Positions 51,259 through 59,859 of a stretch of 64,000 bases of DNA are shown here, one piece after another (the first letter of the stretch is position 1; the number at the start of each line of letters is the position of its first letter). The stretch comes from Aedoeadaptatus coxii (lineage in GTDB: Bacteria > Bacillota > Clostridia > Tissierellales > Peptoniphilaceae). The translations under genes were made by a program, and so were the position numbers. Where the stretch lies: NCBI RefSeq assembly GCF_903819215.1, contig NZ_CAIJCT010000016.1; one strand, 5' to 3'. The notes beneath the pieces are model-generated. The model was given only the letters and a program-made list of their open reading frames with translations, made no database searches and was not told where the DNA came from.

Positions 51259-51827
51259 GAGCGATGACCTTCTTTCTTGTGATCTTCAAGCTTGGTGACG
51301 ATAATGCCGCAAAAGCCGAGGAATAAAATAATAAAGGCGGTATTAATATCGGTGAACATGCCGAGGAATGTGGCGATAATAATCATGACAATCGAAAAAT
51401 TCCGATCCTCGTGCATGGCGCGCTTGCCCATGCGCCAAGTGGTTAAAAAAAGAACAGCCGAAATAATGCCGCTAATGCCGACGAGGGCGGCGTTGACGTA
51501 AAAATTTTCGCGGAATTGTTTATAGGCCAGATTAATCGAAAGAATGATGACAAGGCAGGGCAAGACGCTGGCGAAAAGGCAGGTGGCCGCCCCCAAAGGT
51601 CCCCGTAAACGATAGCCCGTTAAAAGGGAGCAGGAAATGGCCATGGCCCCCGGCCCCGATTGGGCGAGGGCCACGATGTCGAGCATTTCGTCCTCGTCGA
51701 TAAGTTGTTGGTGCTCTACAAATTCATCGCGAATAATGGGTACGATGGTGTAGCCGCCGCCAAAAGTAAAAGTATTAATTTTTAAAAAGGTTAAAAATAA
51801 TTTCCATAAGGATATACGCTTCTCCAT
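51255..51827 (-). CDS. chrA: Chromate transporter (short ChrA half, first in operon)
   Basis: 190-residue single-domain CHR protein: FGGGYTIVPIIRDEFVEHQQLIDE and LAQSGPGAMAISCSLLTGYR, the SQxGPG-type motif here beginning AQS. Start ATG 51827-51825 after AGGAGG. Partner of the half encoded at 49673. Confidence 0.88.
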   Translation of the reverse strand: MEKRISLWKLFLTFLKINTFTFGGGYTIVPIIRDEFVEHQQLIDEDEMLDIVALAQSGPGAMAISCSLLTGYRLRGPLGAATCLFASVLPCLVIILSINLAYKQFRENFYVNAALVGISGIISAVLFLTTWRMGKRAMHEDRNFSIVMIIIATFLGMFTDINTAFIILFLGFCGIIVTKLEDHKKEGHRS

Positions 51828-51890
51828 GCACAACCTCCTAGGAGATAGTATACTGTAATTAGAAAACTGCTTCAAGAAAGGGTGGATTAT

Positions 51891-52649
51891 ATGAACATTG
51901 GTATTATCGGCCTGGGCAATATGGGCCGGGCATTTTACGATTTGTTTTTAAAGGCGGGCCACACGCTTTTCGTCGCTTGTCCTCATGAAAAAGACATAGC
52001 CACATTCCAAACACGAGACAATCGGGAAATCGTCGATCGCTCGGATATTATCTTTTTAGGCGTCAAGCCCTATATGGTGAAATCCGTTATGAAGGAAATC
52101 GAAGATAAAATCGAAGGGCAGACCATCGTCTCCATGGCGGCCGGGGTCAATCTCGAATCTCTCCGCGCCATGGCGCCGACGGAAAAAATTATTCGCGTGC
52201 TGCCCAATACGCCCATTACCGTAGGTAAAGGGGTCATCGCCTACACGCCGGGTTACGATATGAGCGATGAGGAAAAGGAAAATTTCGAAGCCCTCCTCGC
52301 TCCGGCAGGTCTGATTATGGAAATGGACGAGGGGAATTTAGATATTGTCACCGCCCTCGCCGGCGCCACCCCCGCCTTCGTCGCCATGATCGTGGAAGCA
52401 TTCTCCGACGGCGCCCTTCAATGCGGCATGAAACGGGCGGACACTTACAAAATCGCCGCAGCCGCCATTGCGGGAAGCTGCGAACAGCTTCTTCAGGAAG
52501 GGCTGCATCCCGGCCAATTGAAAGATAAAGTGTGTTCCCCCGGCGGCGCCACCATCGAAGGGGTTCTCGCCATGGAACGTGCCGGCGTGCGCGGCGCCCT
52601 TTCCGATGCTATGATCGAAACGGTAAAAAAAGGAAAATCTTTAGCATAA
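51891..52649 (+). CDS. proC: Pyrroline-5-carboxylate reductase
   Basis: 252-residue NAD(P)H enzyme finishing proline synthesis. N-terminal Rossmann motif IGIIGLGNMGRAF; C-terminal signature PGGATIEGVLAMERAGVRGALSDAM. Start at ATG 51891, five bases after AAAGGGTGG; the GTG at 51882 lies within that ribosome site. Single gene, no proA or proB nearby. Confidence 0.93.
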   Translation: MNIGIIGLGNMGRAFYDLFLKAGHTLFVACPHEKDIATFQTRDNREIVDRSDIIFLGVKPYMVKSVMKEIEDKIEGQTIVSMAAGVNLESLRAMAPTEKIIRVLPNTPITVGKGVIAYTPGYDMSDEEKENFEALLAPAGLIMEMDEGNLDIVTALAGATPAFVAMIVEAFSDGALQCGMKRADTYKIAAAAIAGSCEQLLQEGLHPGQLKDKVCSPGGATIEGVLAMERAGVRGALSDAMIETVKKGKSLA

Positions 52650-52720
52650 TTTAAAAAAATTCCTGAAATATAAGGAAATTAGTGTTACAATAACTTCTCA
52701 AGATAGATGATAAGCAGTGA

Positions 52721-52747
52721 ACGGCACCGTGTCCCGGCCGGTGTCGT
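52721..52747 (+). other. Hairpin in the leader of the MATE gene
   Basis: ACGGCACCG pairs with CGGTGTCGT around a nine-base loop. The tail is only CCTTT, so it is a weak terminator or a regulatory hairpin ahead of the exporter gene. Confidence 0.4.
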
Positions 52748-52782
52748 CCTTTGAGTGTTTATAAAAAAGAAAGGGTTGGTGT

Positions 52783-54150
52783 ATGAAGCGGGAAAATGTA
52801 GATCTGACAGAAGGCAGTATTTGGAAAAACCTGTTGACCTTTACGCTACCCCTGCTCTTCTCCGCTTTATTACAGCAACTTTATAACACTGCCGACCTTT
52901 TAATCGTCGGACGTTTTGCAGGGAAAGTGGACATGGCCGCCATCGGCGCCTGCGGCGCTATCACCCTTTTAGTCGTGGCGCTTTTTATGGGGCTTTCCAC
53001 CGGGACATCGGTTCTCGTCGCCCAATATTACGGCGCTAAAAACCGCAAAGAACTTTCAAAAGTAGTCCACACCAACTTCGCCATCGCCATTTACGGCGGC
53101 GGTTTATTGTCGATTATTACGATTATTTTTTCCCCCGTGTTCTTGAAATGGATCGCCACGCCGCCGGAAGTTATGGGCCCCGCCACGAGCTATTTGCGCA
53201 TCGTCTTTGCCGGCATGGTGCCCGTCATGTTGTACAATATGGGTTCGGCGGTTTTAAGAAGCGTCGGCGACAGCGTGCGCCCCTTTAACTTTCTAGCCGT
53301 ATCCGCCTTTTTAAACATTATCTTAGACTTGGTTTTCGTCGGCATTTTCGATATGGGCGCCGTAGGAGCGGGCATCGCCACAGCTTTCGCCCAATCGGTA
53401 TCGGGTATTCTCGTGGCCTACAGCTTAATTAGAACCACGGACATTTACAGATTACGCTTCAAACGGATTCGCTTCCACAAGGACAGCTTGCGGGATATTT
53501 TTGCCATCGGGTTACCTGCCGGTATTTCCGGGGCCATGATCGCCCTTTCCAATGTTATTATTCAGGGCCAAATCAATGTATTCGGCGCTCAAGCCATTGC
53601 CGGCGCCGCCTCCGCCAATCGAATCGACGGCTTCGTCTTTACATCACTGGAAGCTTTCGCCCTTGCTATTACGACTTTCGTCGGCCAAAACATCGGTGCG
53701 CGAAAGCCCAAGCGTCTTTCGGCGGGCATTAAGACATCCTTACTGATGACGTGGGTCTTTGTCGCCATCGTATCGTCTATTCTCGTCTGCTTCCGCTACA
53801 CGTTTATGAGTGTATTCAGCGCCGATCACGGCGTCATCTTTTACGGCGCGAAAATGACGGTAACTTTGGCGCCCTTTTACGTGGTGTTCTCTACTACAGA
53901 GGTGCTTTCCGGTGCCATTCGGGGAAGCGGCACCTCCATCCCCGTCATGATCATTACGCTTATCGGCATGTTTATTATTCGCCTGGGTTGGATCGTCGTG
54001 GCCATGCCCGTCTTTAACAACATCGACACCATTTACTGGAGCTATCCCATTAGCTGGATCGCCACCTTTATTATGACGGTGATTTATTTCCGACTAGGTA
54101 AATGGCGCGCCGATTTACCGGAAGGGGATATTGAAGAAACAGTCGAATAA
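52783..54150 (+). CDS. MATE-family efflux transporter
   Basis: 455-residue exporter with twelve predicted helices: FTLPLLFSALLQQLYNTADLLIVGRFAG at the start and GAIRGSGTSIPVMIITLIGMF near the end are typical of the DinF/NorM group. It probably exports drugs or metabolites using an ion gradient. AAAGAAAGGG lies upstream. Confidence 0.9.
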   Translation: MKRENVDLTEGSIWKNLLTFTLPLLFSALLQQLYNTADLLIVGRFAGKVDMAAIGACGAITLLVVALFMGLSTGTSVLVAQYYGAKNRKELSKVVHTNFAIAIYGGGLLSIITIIFSPVFLKWIATPPEVMGPATSYLRIVFAGMVPVMLYNMGSAVLRSVGDSVRPFNFLAVSAFLNIILDLVFVGIFDMGAVGAGIATAFAQSVSGILVAYSLIRTTDIYRLRFKRIRFHKDSLRDIFAIGLPAGISGAMIALSNVIIQGQINVFGAQAIAGAASANRIDGFVFTSLEAFALAITTFVGQNIGARKPKRLSAGIKTSLLMTWVFVAIVSSILVCFRYTFMSVFSADHGVIFYGAKMTVTLAPFYVVFSTTEVLSGAIRGSGTSIPVMIITLIGMFIIRLGWIVVAMPVFNNIDTIYWSYPISWIATFIMTVIYFRLGKWRADLPEGDIEETVE

Positions 54151-54244
54151 CATTTGCTGAATCTTAACATCTTCTCCACCAAATTGTCACCGTCACCGTA
54201 AAAAACTATGTTAAACTACCCGAAAAAAGAAAGAGGAATTAGTT

Positions 54245-54949
54245 ATGACCTTAAAAGAAGAGTATATTTCCTTCTTGGGACCGGGCCATTTTGTTTACTT
54301 AATCGGCTTTTTGGTCGTGCTTTACTTTTTAATGCGCAAGCGGGAAACCATTCGCACCCACGCCAATCGGGCGGATAAAATCCTCGCCGGGATTATTATT
54401 TTTCAACAAATCTTAATGTACGGAACCTATGTGTTCCACTACGATTTCATTTTATCGGAATCCTTGCCCTTACATATTTGTCGAGTGGCGAGTCTCGTGA
54501 TTTTAGCCTATCTTTTTACGAAAAAGCGGACGCTCTACATTATCGGCACGGCCTTCGGCTTTTTCGCCCTGTTGAGTTTCGCCTATCCCTTGGAAGTGAC
54601 GCCTATTAATCACCCCATCGGCCTCAGCTTTTTTATCAGCCACACGGTGAACCTCCTCTTCGGCCTCTACGGCCACATTACCAGGGGCTTTACCATTACC
54701 CACAAAGATATACAACCGGCCCTTAAAGCCTTTTTTGCGTACTTCGTGTTTACCTATCTCGTAAACCCGTTGGTCGACGGAAACTACTTCTATTTCAGAG
54801 AAAAGCCATTGGTCGGCGATATGCCCGATCTATTATACGTGCCCCTTTGCCTGGCCGTCTCCTGTCTCCTGATTATACTCGGCATGAAATTCCACATCTT
54901 TATCGATCGCCACGTGGTTAAATCCGATGAAAAATACCGTCTATCCTAG
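54245..54949 (+). CDS. YwaF/TMEM164-family membrane protein
   Basis: 234 residues, about seven transmembrane helices, with the family motif ESLPLHICRVASL in the third segment. Of unknown function in bacteria (TIGR02206 type). Its last 32 bases overlap the convergent Crp-family gene. Confidence 0.8.
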   Translation: MTLKEEYISFLGPGHFVYLIGFLVVLYFLMRKRETIRTHANRADKILAGIIIFQQILMYGTYVFHYDFILSESLPLHICRVASLVILAYLFTKKRTLYIIGTAFGFFALLSFAYPLEVTPINHPIGLSFFISHTVNLLFGLYGHITRGFTITHKDIQPALKAFFAYFVFTYLVNPLVDGNYFYFREKPLVGDMPDLLYVPLCLAVSCLLIILGMKFHIFIDRHVVKSDEKYRLS

Positions 54950-55535
54950 CGATGTGTTCTTCGTCGAGGACAACTTTTCCCCGCACACGCATTAAAAAAC
55001 CCTCTTCTTCCAGTTCCTTTAAATAGCGGTAAAGGCTTCTCGAGGGAATACCCAACAGATCGGAGAGATCTTCCCGGGTTAGAGGCAGGGTGTAGGGGAA
55101 GGGCTTTTGCGCCATTCGATAAAGAGTGTGGAGCAGGCGTTCCTTCCCGGAAAGATGTTTTTCACGGGCGCTGCGCCCCATTTCCTCTACATAAAGGGTG
55201 GAAATGTAGCGGAGCAAAAAATCTAAAACCTTGCCGTCTTTAAAGAGGGCATCTTCCGGGGAAAGAGCGTAACAACTGCCCTTTGTCACGGCCTTTACAC
55301 CGCAGAGAATCGGCGCATCGGCAAAAGATTCCACGAGGCCGAAACATTGAGGCGCCGCCATAAAGCTCTGCAAAATACGTTCCCCTTCCGCATCGTATCG
55401 GGAAACTTCCACCGTGCCCGATTCCAAAAATAAAATGGCGTACTGCTCGCTGTCCGGGTAAAGGAGCATATCCCCTTTTTGAAACCGTCTGCGTCCGGAA
55501 AGCATTCCATTTGAAAAAAGCGTAGAAAAATCCAT
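54918..55535 (-). CDS. Crp/Fnr-family transcriptional regulator
   Basis: 205 residues: cyclic-nucleotide-binding-like beta barrel (residues ~15-110) and a winged helix with LPLTREDLSDLLGIPSRSLYRYLKELEEEGF. The N-terminal cysteine set of Fnr is not present; three scattered Cys occur in the barrel. Start ATG 55535-55533 after GGAGGG. Divergent from the glycyl-radical pair yjjI/yjjW, which it may control. Confidence 0.88.
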   Translation of the reverse strand: MDFSTLFSNGMLSGRRRFQKGDMLLYPDSEQYAILFLESGTVEVSRYDAEGERILQSFMAAPQCFGLVESFADAPILCGVKAVTKGSCYALSPEDALFKDGKVLDFLLRYISTLYVEEMGRSAREKHLSGKERLLHTLYRMAQKPFPYTLPLTREDLSDLLGIPSRSLYRYLKELEEEGFLMRVRGKVVLDEEHIARIDGIFHRI

Positions 55536-55545
55536 AAAGCCCTCC

Positions 55546-55569
55546 AAAAGATGCCATCTGGCATCTTTT
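55546..55569. promoter_or_regulatory. Perfect 24-base palindrome in the crp-yjjI intergenic region
   Basis: Ten-base arms AAAAGATGCC and GGCATCTTTT around ATCT. It lies in the crp leader and overlaps the -35 position of the yjjI promoter, so it is a good operator candidate; it could also form an RNA hairpin. Confidence 0.55.
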
Positions 55570-55582
55570 TTTATTTTCATTC

Positions 55583-55592
55583 AGTATATACT
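55583..55592. promoter_or_regulatory. Shared back-to-back -10 elements for crp and yjjI
   Basis: AGTATATACT reads TATACT on both strands, giving overlapping divergent -10 hexamers (plus 55587-55592, minus 55588-55583). Confidence 0.55.
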
Positions 55593-55623
55593 ATCCCTAG
55601 AAAAAGGGAAAGGGAGGCCAATA

Positions 55624-57159
55624 ATGGAACGTTTTTTTAGTATTGAAAGTGTACGGGATGCGGTAAAAGCTATTCAACAAGATACTGCACAAACTTATGG
55701 ACAACAAACGTCTCGTCTCGCAAAAATTGCGGAAAATGTAATGGATTACCCGGTAAAGGGAGAGGATGCCTTTTACGAACTTTACGATAAGGGCGAAATC
55801 TGCGATTTAGACGAAGGCCACGCGCCCTATGCGCCTCGTTACATCCTTCCGGATTACGAAAAATACTTAAAAGAAGGCAGCGACTTTTTACGCATGGAAC
55901 CGCCGAAGACGCTTTTAGAAGCGACGACGGCTCTCCTTGTTATGTACCACCACGTACCCAGCGTTACCCGCTTTCCGGTTTACATCGGCGCCCTCGACGA
56001 TCTCCTCGAGCCCTTTGTGCAAAAAACCGATCGGGAAGAAGCAAAGGCTATTTTAAAGAGCTTTCTGATTCAGCTGGATCGCACCGTAGACGATTCCTTC
56101 TGCCACGCCAATATCGGCCCTTACGAAACGGAAACGGGCAATATTATTTTAGACCTCGTGGCGGAACTTCAAATCGTAACGCCGAACATGACCCTTCTTT
56201 ACGACGAAGACAAGACGCCCGATACTTTTGCGGAAAAGGCATTAAAGACGAGCCTCGTCTGCGCCAACCCGGCCTTCGCCAACGACAAATACTACAGCAG
56301 CGATTTCGGCGATGTAGATTACGGCATCGCATCCTGCTACAACGCCCTTCCCAAACACGGCGGCGCCTTTACCCTGAGCCGCTTACGCCTCAATAAAATT
56401 GCGGAAGGCGCCGAAAGCGTGGACGCATTCTTCGCAAACAACTTGCCCCGCGCTATCGACACCATGCTCCACTTTATGGAATCGAAAATTCATTACCTGG
56501 TCGAGGAAACCTCTTTCTTTAAATCCAACTTCCTCGTCAAAGAAGATTTCGTCGATCTCGACAACTTCGTCGGCCTCTTCGGCATGGTAGGCCTTGCGGA
56601 ATGCACCCAAGTGCTCTTGAAAAAAGACGGCGTCGATGCAAAATTCGGTATCGACGAATCGGCAGACGCCATGGGCATTCGCGTTATGGACTTTATCGAA
56701 GAACGGGTAAAGAACTTTACATCCGATTACAGCCCGGTATGGAACCATCGCTTTATGCTCCACGCACAAGTAGGCGCTGCAAACGACCAAGGCACCACGG
56801 CGGCACACCGAATCCCCATCGGTCAGGAACCCGATCTTTATAATCACCTGCGTCAAGCGGCGAAGTTCCAAAAATACTTCCCCTCCGGCGTCGGCGATCA
56901 CTTCCCCTTCGACGAAACGGCGAAGCGCAACCCGAAGGCCGTACTCGACGTATTTAAAGGCGGTTTTAAACTCGGCAACCGCTACCTTTCCGCCTACAAC
57001 GACGACGGCGATTTAATTCGCGTCACCGGCTACCTCGTTAAAAAATCCGACGTGGAAGCCTTTAAAGCGGGCAAACAAGTAACTTACGATACGGCGCAAT
57101 ACGCAGCCGATCCCCTGACGAAATACGGCATCTTGGACCGAAAAGTCGAAGGCGTCTAA
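55624..57159 (+). CDS. yjjI: YjjI-family glycyl-radical enzyme
   Basis: 511-residue protein of the YjjI (DUF3029) family, a glycyl-radical enzyme class with no firmly known substrate. The catalytic cysteine is expected at Cys238 (ASCYNALPKHGGAF) and the radical glycine at Gly469 (LIRVTGYLVKK), about 40 residues from the end. Length equals the E. coli YjjI. Directly followed, with a one-base overlap, by its activase gene. Strictly anaerobic chemistry is implied. Confidence 0.9.
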   Translation: MERFFSIESVRDAVKAIQQDTAQTYGQQTSRLAKIAENVMDYPVKGEDAFYELYDKGEICDLDEGHAPYAPRYILPDYEKYLKEGSDFLRMEPPKTLLEATTALLVMYHHVPSVTRFPVYIGALDDLLEPFVQKTDREEAKAILKSFLIQLDRTVDDSFCHANIGPYETETGNIILDLVAELQIVTPNMTLLYDEDKTPDTFAEKALKTSLVCANPAFANDKYYSSDFGDVDYGIASCYNALPKHGGAFTLSRLRLNKIAEGAESVDAFFANNLPRAIDTMLHFMESKIHYLVEETSFFKSNFLVKEDFVDLDNFVGLFGMVGLAECTQVLLKKDGVDAKFGIDESADAMGIRVMDFIEERVKNFTSDYSPVWNHRFMLHAQVGAANDQGTTAAHRIPIGQEPDLYNHLRQAAKFQKYFPSGVGDHFPFDETAKRNPKAVLDVFKGGFKLGNRYLSAYNDDGDLIRVTGYLVKKSDVEAFKAGKQVTYDTAQYAADPLTKYGILDRKVEGV

Positions 57160-57995
57160 TGTTATATGTCAACAAACTGATTCCCATGAGCGTCGTCGAC
57201 GGTCCCGGGAATCGTTTTGCTATATTCCTGCAAGCGTGCAATTTTAACTGCATGTATTGCCACAACCCCGAAACCATTCACCGCTGCATTCACTGCGGCG
57301 ATTGCGTCGAAACCTGTCCGGTGTCCGCCCTTTCCATGGAAGGCGAAAAAGTAATGTGGGATCCCGTCAAATGTGTGGATTGCGACAAGTGTATCGCCAC
57401 CTGCACCCACGGCGCCTCGCCGAAAGTGCGGGCCATGGAAGCGGAAGAGATTTTAAACGCAATCGACGACGCCATGCCCTTTATCGAAGGCATTAGCGTC
57501 AGCGGCGGCGAATCCACTTTGCAGGCGGAAGGGCTCATTCCTCTCTTTCGAGGGGCGAAAGAGCGAGGGCTTACGGCCCTGATCGACTCCAACGGCGGCA
57601 TGGATTTTTCAAAAGGTGCCCTGAACGAGTTACTCCGCATTTCCGACGGCGTTATGTTGGATGTAAAGGCGTGGGATAAGGAAGATCACCGAAAGCTGAC
57701 GGGGCGAGACAACGACATCGTAAAACAAAACCTCGCTTACCTCGCCGAACATCGAGGGCTTGAAGAAGTGCGCCTCGTCCTCTTAGACCATTTGGACAAC
57801 GAGCGCACCTTGCGAGAAGTGGGGAAAGCCCTGGGAGAACATATTGGCGATGTGGCCATCAAACTCATCAGCTACCGCCCCTTCGGCGTGCGAAAAGATT
57901 ACGTCGACGAATTAAACGCGCCGACGAGGGAAAGAAAAGCTGAGCTGCTCGCTTTAGCGAAAGAGCTCGGATTTAAAGAAGTTATCGATATTTAA
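57159..57995 (+). CDS. yjjW: YjjW-family glycyl-radical enzyme activase
   Basis: 278-residue radical SAM enzyme. CNFNCMYCHNPE is the CX3CX2C cluster motif; two ferredoxin-like sets follow (CIHCGDCVETCP and CVDCDKCIATC); SGGESTLQAE is the SAM contact. It should install the glycyl radical on YjjI. Overlaps yjjI by one base (TAATG). Confidence 0.92.
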   Translation: MLYVNKLIPMSVVDGPGNRFAIFLQACNFNCMYCHNPETIHRCIHCGDCVETCPVSALSMEGEKVMWDPVKCVDCDKCIATCTHGASPKVRAMEAEEILNAIDDAMPFIEGISVSGGESTLQAEGLIPLFRGAKERGLTALIDSNGGMDFSKGALNELLRISDGVMLDVKAWDKEDHRKLTGRDNDIVKQNLAYLAEHRGLEEVRLVLLDHLDNERTLREVGKALGEHIGDVAIKLISYRPFGVRKDYVDELNAPTRERKAELLALAKELGFKEVIDI

Positions 57996-58019
57996 ACCTG
58001 CCGAAGGGCGGGTTTTTTT
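57994..58019 (+). terminator. Terminator of yjjI-yjjW
   Basis: AAACCTGCC and GGCGGGTTT around GAAG, then T. Confidence 0.9.
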
Positions 58020-58074
58020 GTGTCTTGAATTGACTATCTAAGGGCAACCCAAAGGATTCACTGTAAAGTTGTAC

Positions 58075-58103
58075 TTGACGCGATAATTCGAGGCGACTAC
58101 TAT
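58075..58103 (+). promoter_or_regulatory. Promoter of the SdpI-like gene
   Basis: TTGACG (58075-58080), 17-base spacer, TACTAT (58098-58103). Confidence 0.75.
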
Positions 58104-58139
58104 GTACTTAGAAAAAACATTTAAGAGAGGGGAGTGTCT

Positions 58140-58532
58140 ATGGGTTTTCGAGTCGTCATGGCATTTGCCGTGTTTTTAATTCCGGGGATCATGGTCTTTT
58201 TCGGCCGCAGCATGAGGGATCATCCGCCGAAAACAATTAACGCAGCCTATGGCTACCGTACCGCCATGTCCATGATCAATCAAGACACATGGGACTATGC
58301 ACAGGCCGCCTGCGCCAAGAGGTGGCGAATATGGGGAAAAATCCTCGCCCTGATCACCCTAGTGATTTTGATCTTCGCCCTTCGCCATCCAATGGGAGGG
58401 GAATGGATGGGTTACTATACAGCCTTTGAAACCTCCGTGCTCTTGGCCACTATCGCCGCCACGGAAATAGATCTGCGCCGCACCTTCGATGCAAAAGGCG
58501 CACGACGGGTAGATGGAGACGGAGAGAAGTAG
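58140..58532 (+). CDS. SdpI/YfhL-family membrane protein
   Basis: 130 residues, three predicted transmembrane helices. INAAYGYRTAMSMINQDTWDYAQAACAKR is the GYRT-x-x-S motif of the SdpI family, immunity proteins against the SdpC killing factor in Bacillus. No sdpABC-like toxin genes are nearby, so a general or orphan role is likely. ATG 58140 lies six bases after GAGGGGAG. Confidence 0.78.
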   Translation: MGFRVVMAFAVFLIPGIMVFFGRSMRDHPPKTINAAYGYRTAMSMINQDTWDYAQAACAKRWRIWGKILALITLVILIFALRHPMGGEWMGYYTAFETSVLLATIAATEIDLRRTFDAKGARRVDGDGEK

Positions 58533-58571
58533 TAATCAACGACATAATGTGTTTGGAAATTTAGAACCATC

Positions 58572-58591
58572 GCCCCGAAAGGGGTTTTTTT
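58572..58591 (+). terminator. Terminator after the SdpI-like gene
   Basis: CCCC-GAAA-GGGG with seven T; the stem is short. Confidence 0.7.
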
Positions 58592-58615
58592 AATTGAATC
58601 TTAGAAAAGAGAATA

Positions 58616-58643
58616 TTGTATTAAAAAAAGGGGGGGGTATACT
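58616..58643 (+). promoter_or_regulatory. Promoter with A7-G8 tract in its spacer
   Basis: TTGTAT (58616-58621) and TATACT (58638-58643) are separated by 16 bases that include seven A (58623-58629) followed by eight G (58630-58637). Slippage in the G tract would change promoter spacing. Confidence 0.6.
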
Positions 58644-58675
58644 AAGAGTAGATACATAGTGAAAAGGAGGATATT

Positions 58676-59806
58676 ATGAAAAAATTACTTACTCTCGCCC
58701 TGGCTCTCGTCATGTTGCCGAGCCTCGCCTTTGCGGAAACGCGACCGATCTCCCTGTTTGTGAACGGCATCGACGGAGAAGAATTTAAAGAACAACCTGT
58801 CATTCGCGACGATCGCCTGTTCCTGCCCCTTCGAAGTGTACTCAACAACATGGTCTTTAAAATCTACTGGGACGGCAAAACCAAAACTGTGAGCATCGAC
58901 GACGGCACGGTGGAAATGACCGTAGGCAAGAAGGAATATTATGCACGCGGACAAAATAAAACTATGGACGTGGCGCCCTTTATTCTAAAAGATCGCACCT
59001 ATGTCCCCATTCGTTTTCTCGCCGACGGCATGAAGATCCCCGTAGCCTGGGATGCGAAACACAGAGCGGCGACTGTGGGGGAATATAAGAGCGCGGCCGC
59101 CTTTACCCCGGAAAAGACCGTAACCTACGGCAATGTGACGTTCTCCTTGCCGAAAGATTGGGAAAAGCAGCTGATCATTACCTACGATCACAATATGATT
59201 ACCTTCTACGACAAAAAGAATTACGATGCGGAAAAAGACATGGGGCGCATCGGCGAAGTTCAAAATATAAGAGATCCCTACAAGATATTCGTGCCGAAGC
59301 TACTACTGTACAAGGGCAATTGCTTCTACACCTTCCTCACCTACTCGAGCGATGTGCAGGTGGTAGACATTGGGAATAAAGAACTTTCGGAAAGCTACAC
59401 CCGATCCAAGGAATTGGTGCGTGAAATTTTAAAAACCGCAGAAGTAAAGGACGATTTCAATGAAGCTGATCGCACAAAAGTACGTGATATCAGCTTCGTG
59501 CTCCCTAAATCCTATCGACAAGGTGTCGGTGCGGAAGTGATTGACGGTAAGGTGACTTTCTTCGATAAGGCCAATCACGATCTGAACAAAGATGCCGGCA
59601 TTATCGGCAGCTTCCAAACAGTAAAAGCGAAAGATTTGGACGGAATTAAAGAAAATTACCGCATGATTCGATACAAAGAAGATGCCTGGCTTATCTTCGT
59701 CTATGCAAAAGACGGAAAACTCGCCAAAGAAAAAGATCCCGCCCTTCAAAAAGCATACGATGTATCGAAAAATCGCGTAAGAGATATATTGCTGACTGTA
59801 GAATAA
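58676..59806 (+). CDS. Secreted stalk-domain protein with two internal repeats
   Basis: 376 residues. Signal peptide ~1-20 (ALALVMLPSLAFA). A copper-amine-oxidase N-terminal (stalk) domain covers ~21-140: LFLPLRSVLNNM and RTYVPIRFLADGM. Two homologous units follow: VTFSLPKDW ... ITFYDKKNYDAEKDMGRIGEVQ (~149-259) and ISFVLPKSY ... VTFFDKANHDLNKDAGIIGSFQ (~265-376), each ending in a similar SK-x-x-VR-x-IL helix. Probably exported to the cell surface; function unknown. GAAAAGGAGG precedes the ATG. Confidence 0.82.
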   Translation: MKKLLTLALALVMLPSLAFAETRPISLFVNGIDGEEFKEQPVIRDDRLFLPLRSVLNNMVFKIYWDGKTKTVSIDDGTVEMTVGKKEYYARGQNKTMDVAPFILKDRTYVPIRFLADGMKIPVAWDAKHRAATVGEYKSAAAFTPEKTVTYGNVTFSLPKDWEKQLIITYDHNMITFYDKKNYDAEKDMGRIGEVQNIRDPYKIFVPKLLLYKGNCFYTFLTYSSDVQVVDIGNKELSESYTRSKELVREILKTAEVKDDFNEADRTKVRDISFVLPKSYRQGVGAEVIDGKVTFFDKANHDLNKDAGIIGSFQTVKAKDLDGIKENYRMIRYKEDAWLIFVYAKDGKLAKEKDPALQKAYDVSKNRVRDILLTVE

Positions 59807-59832
59807 CCGAAAGACAATATATGTATAACATG

Positions 59833-59859
59833 GAAAGAGCCCGCTACGGGCTCTTTTTC
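59833..59859. terminator. Terminator between stalk-domain gene and lysR
   Basis: AAAGAGCCCG-CTA-CGGGCTCTTT followed by T on the plus strand; may also serve the convergent LysR gene. Confidence 0.88.
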
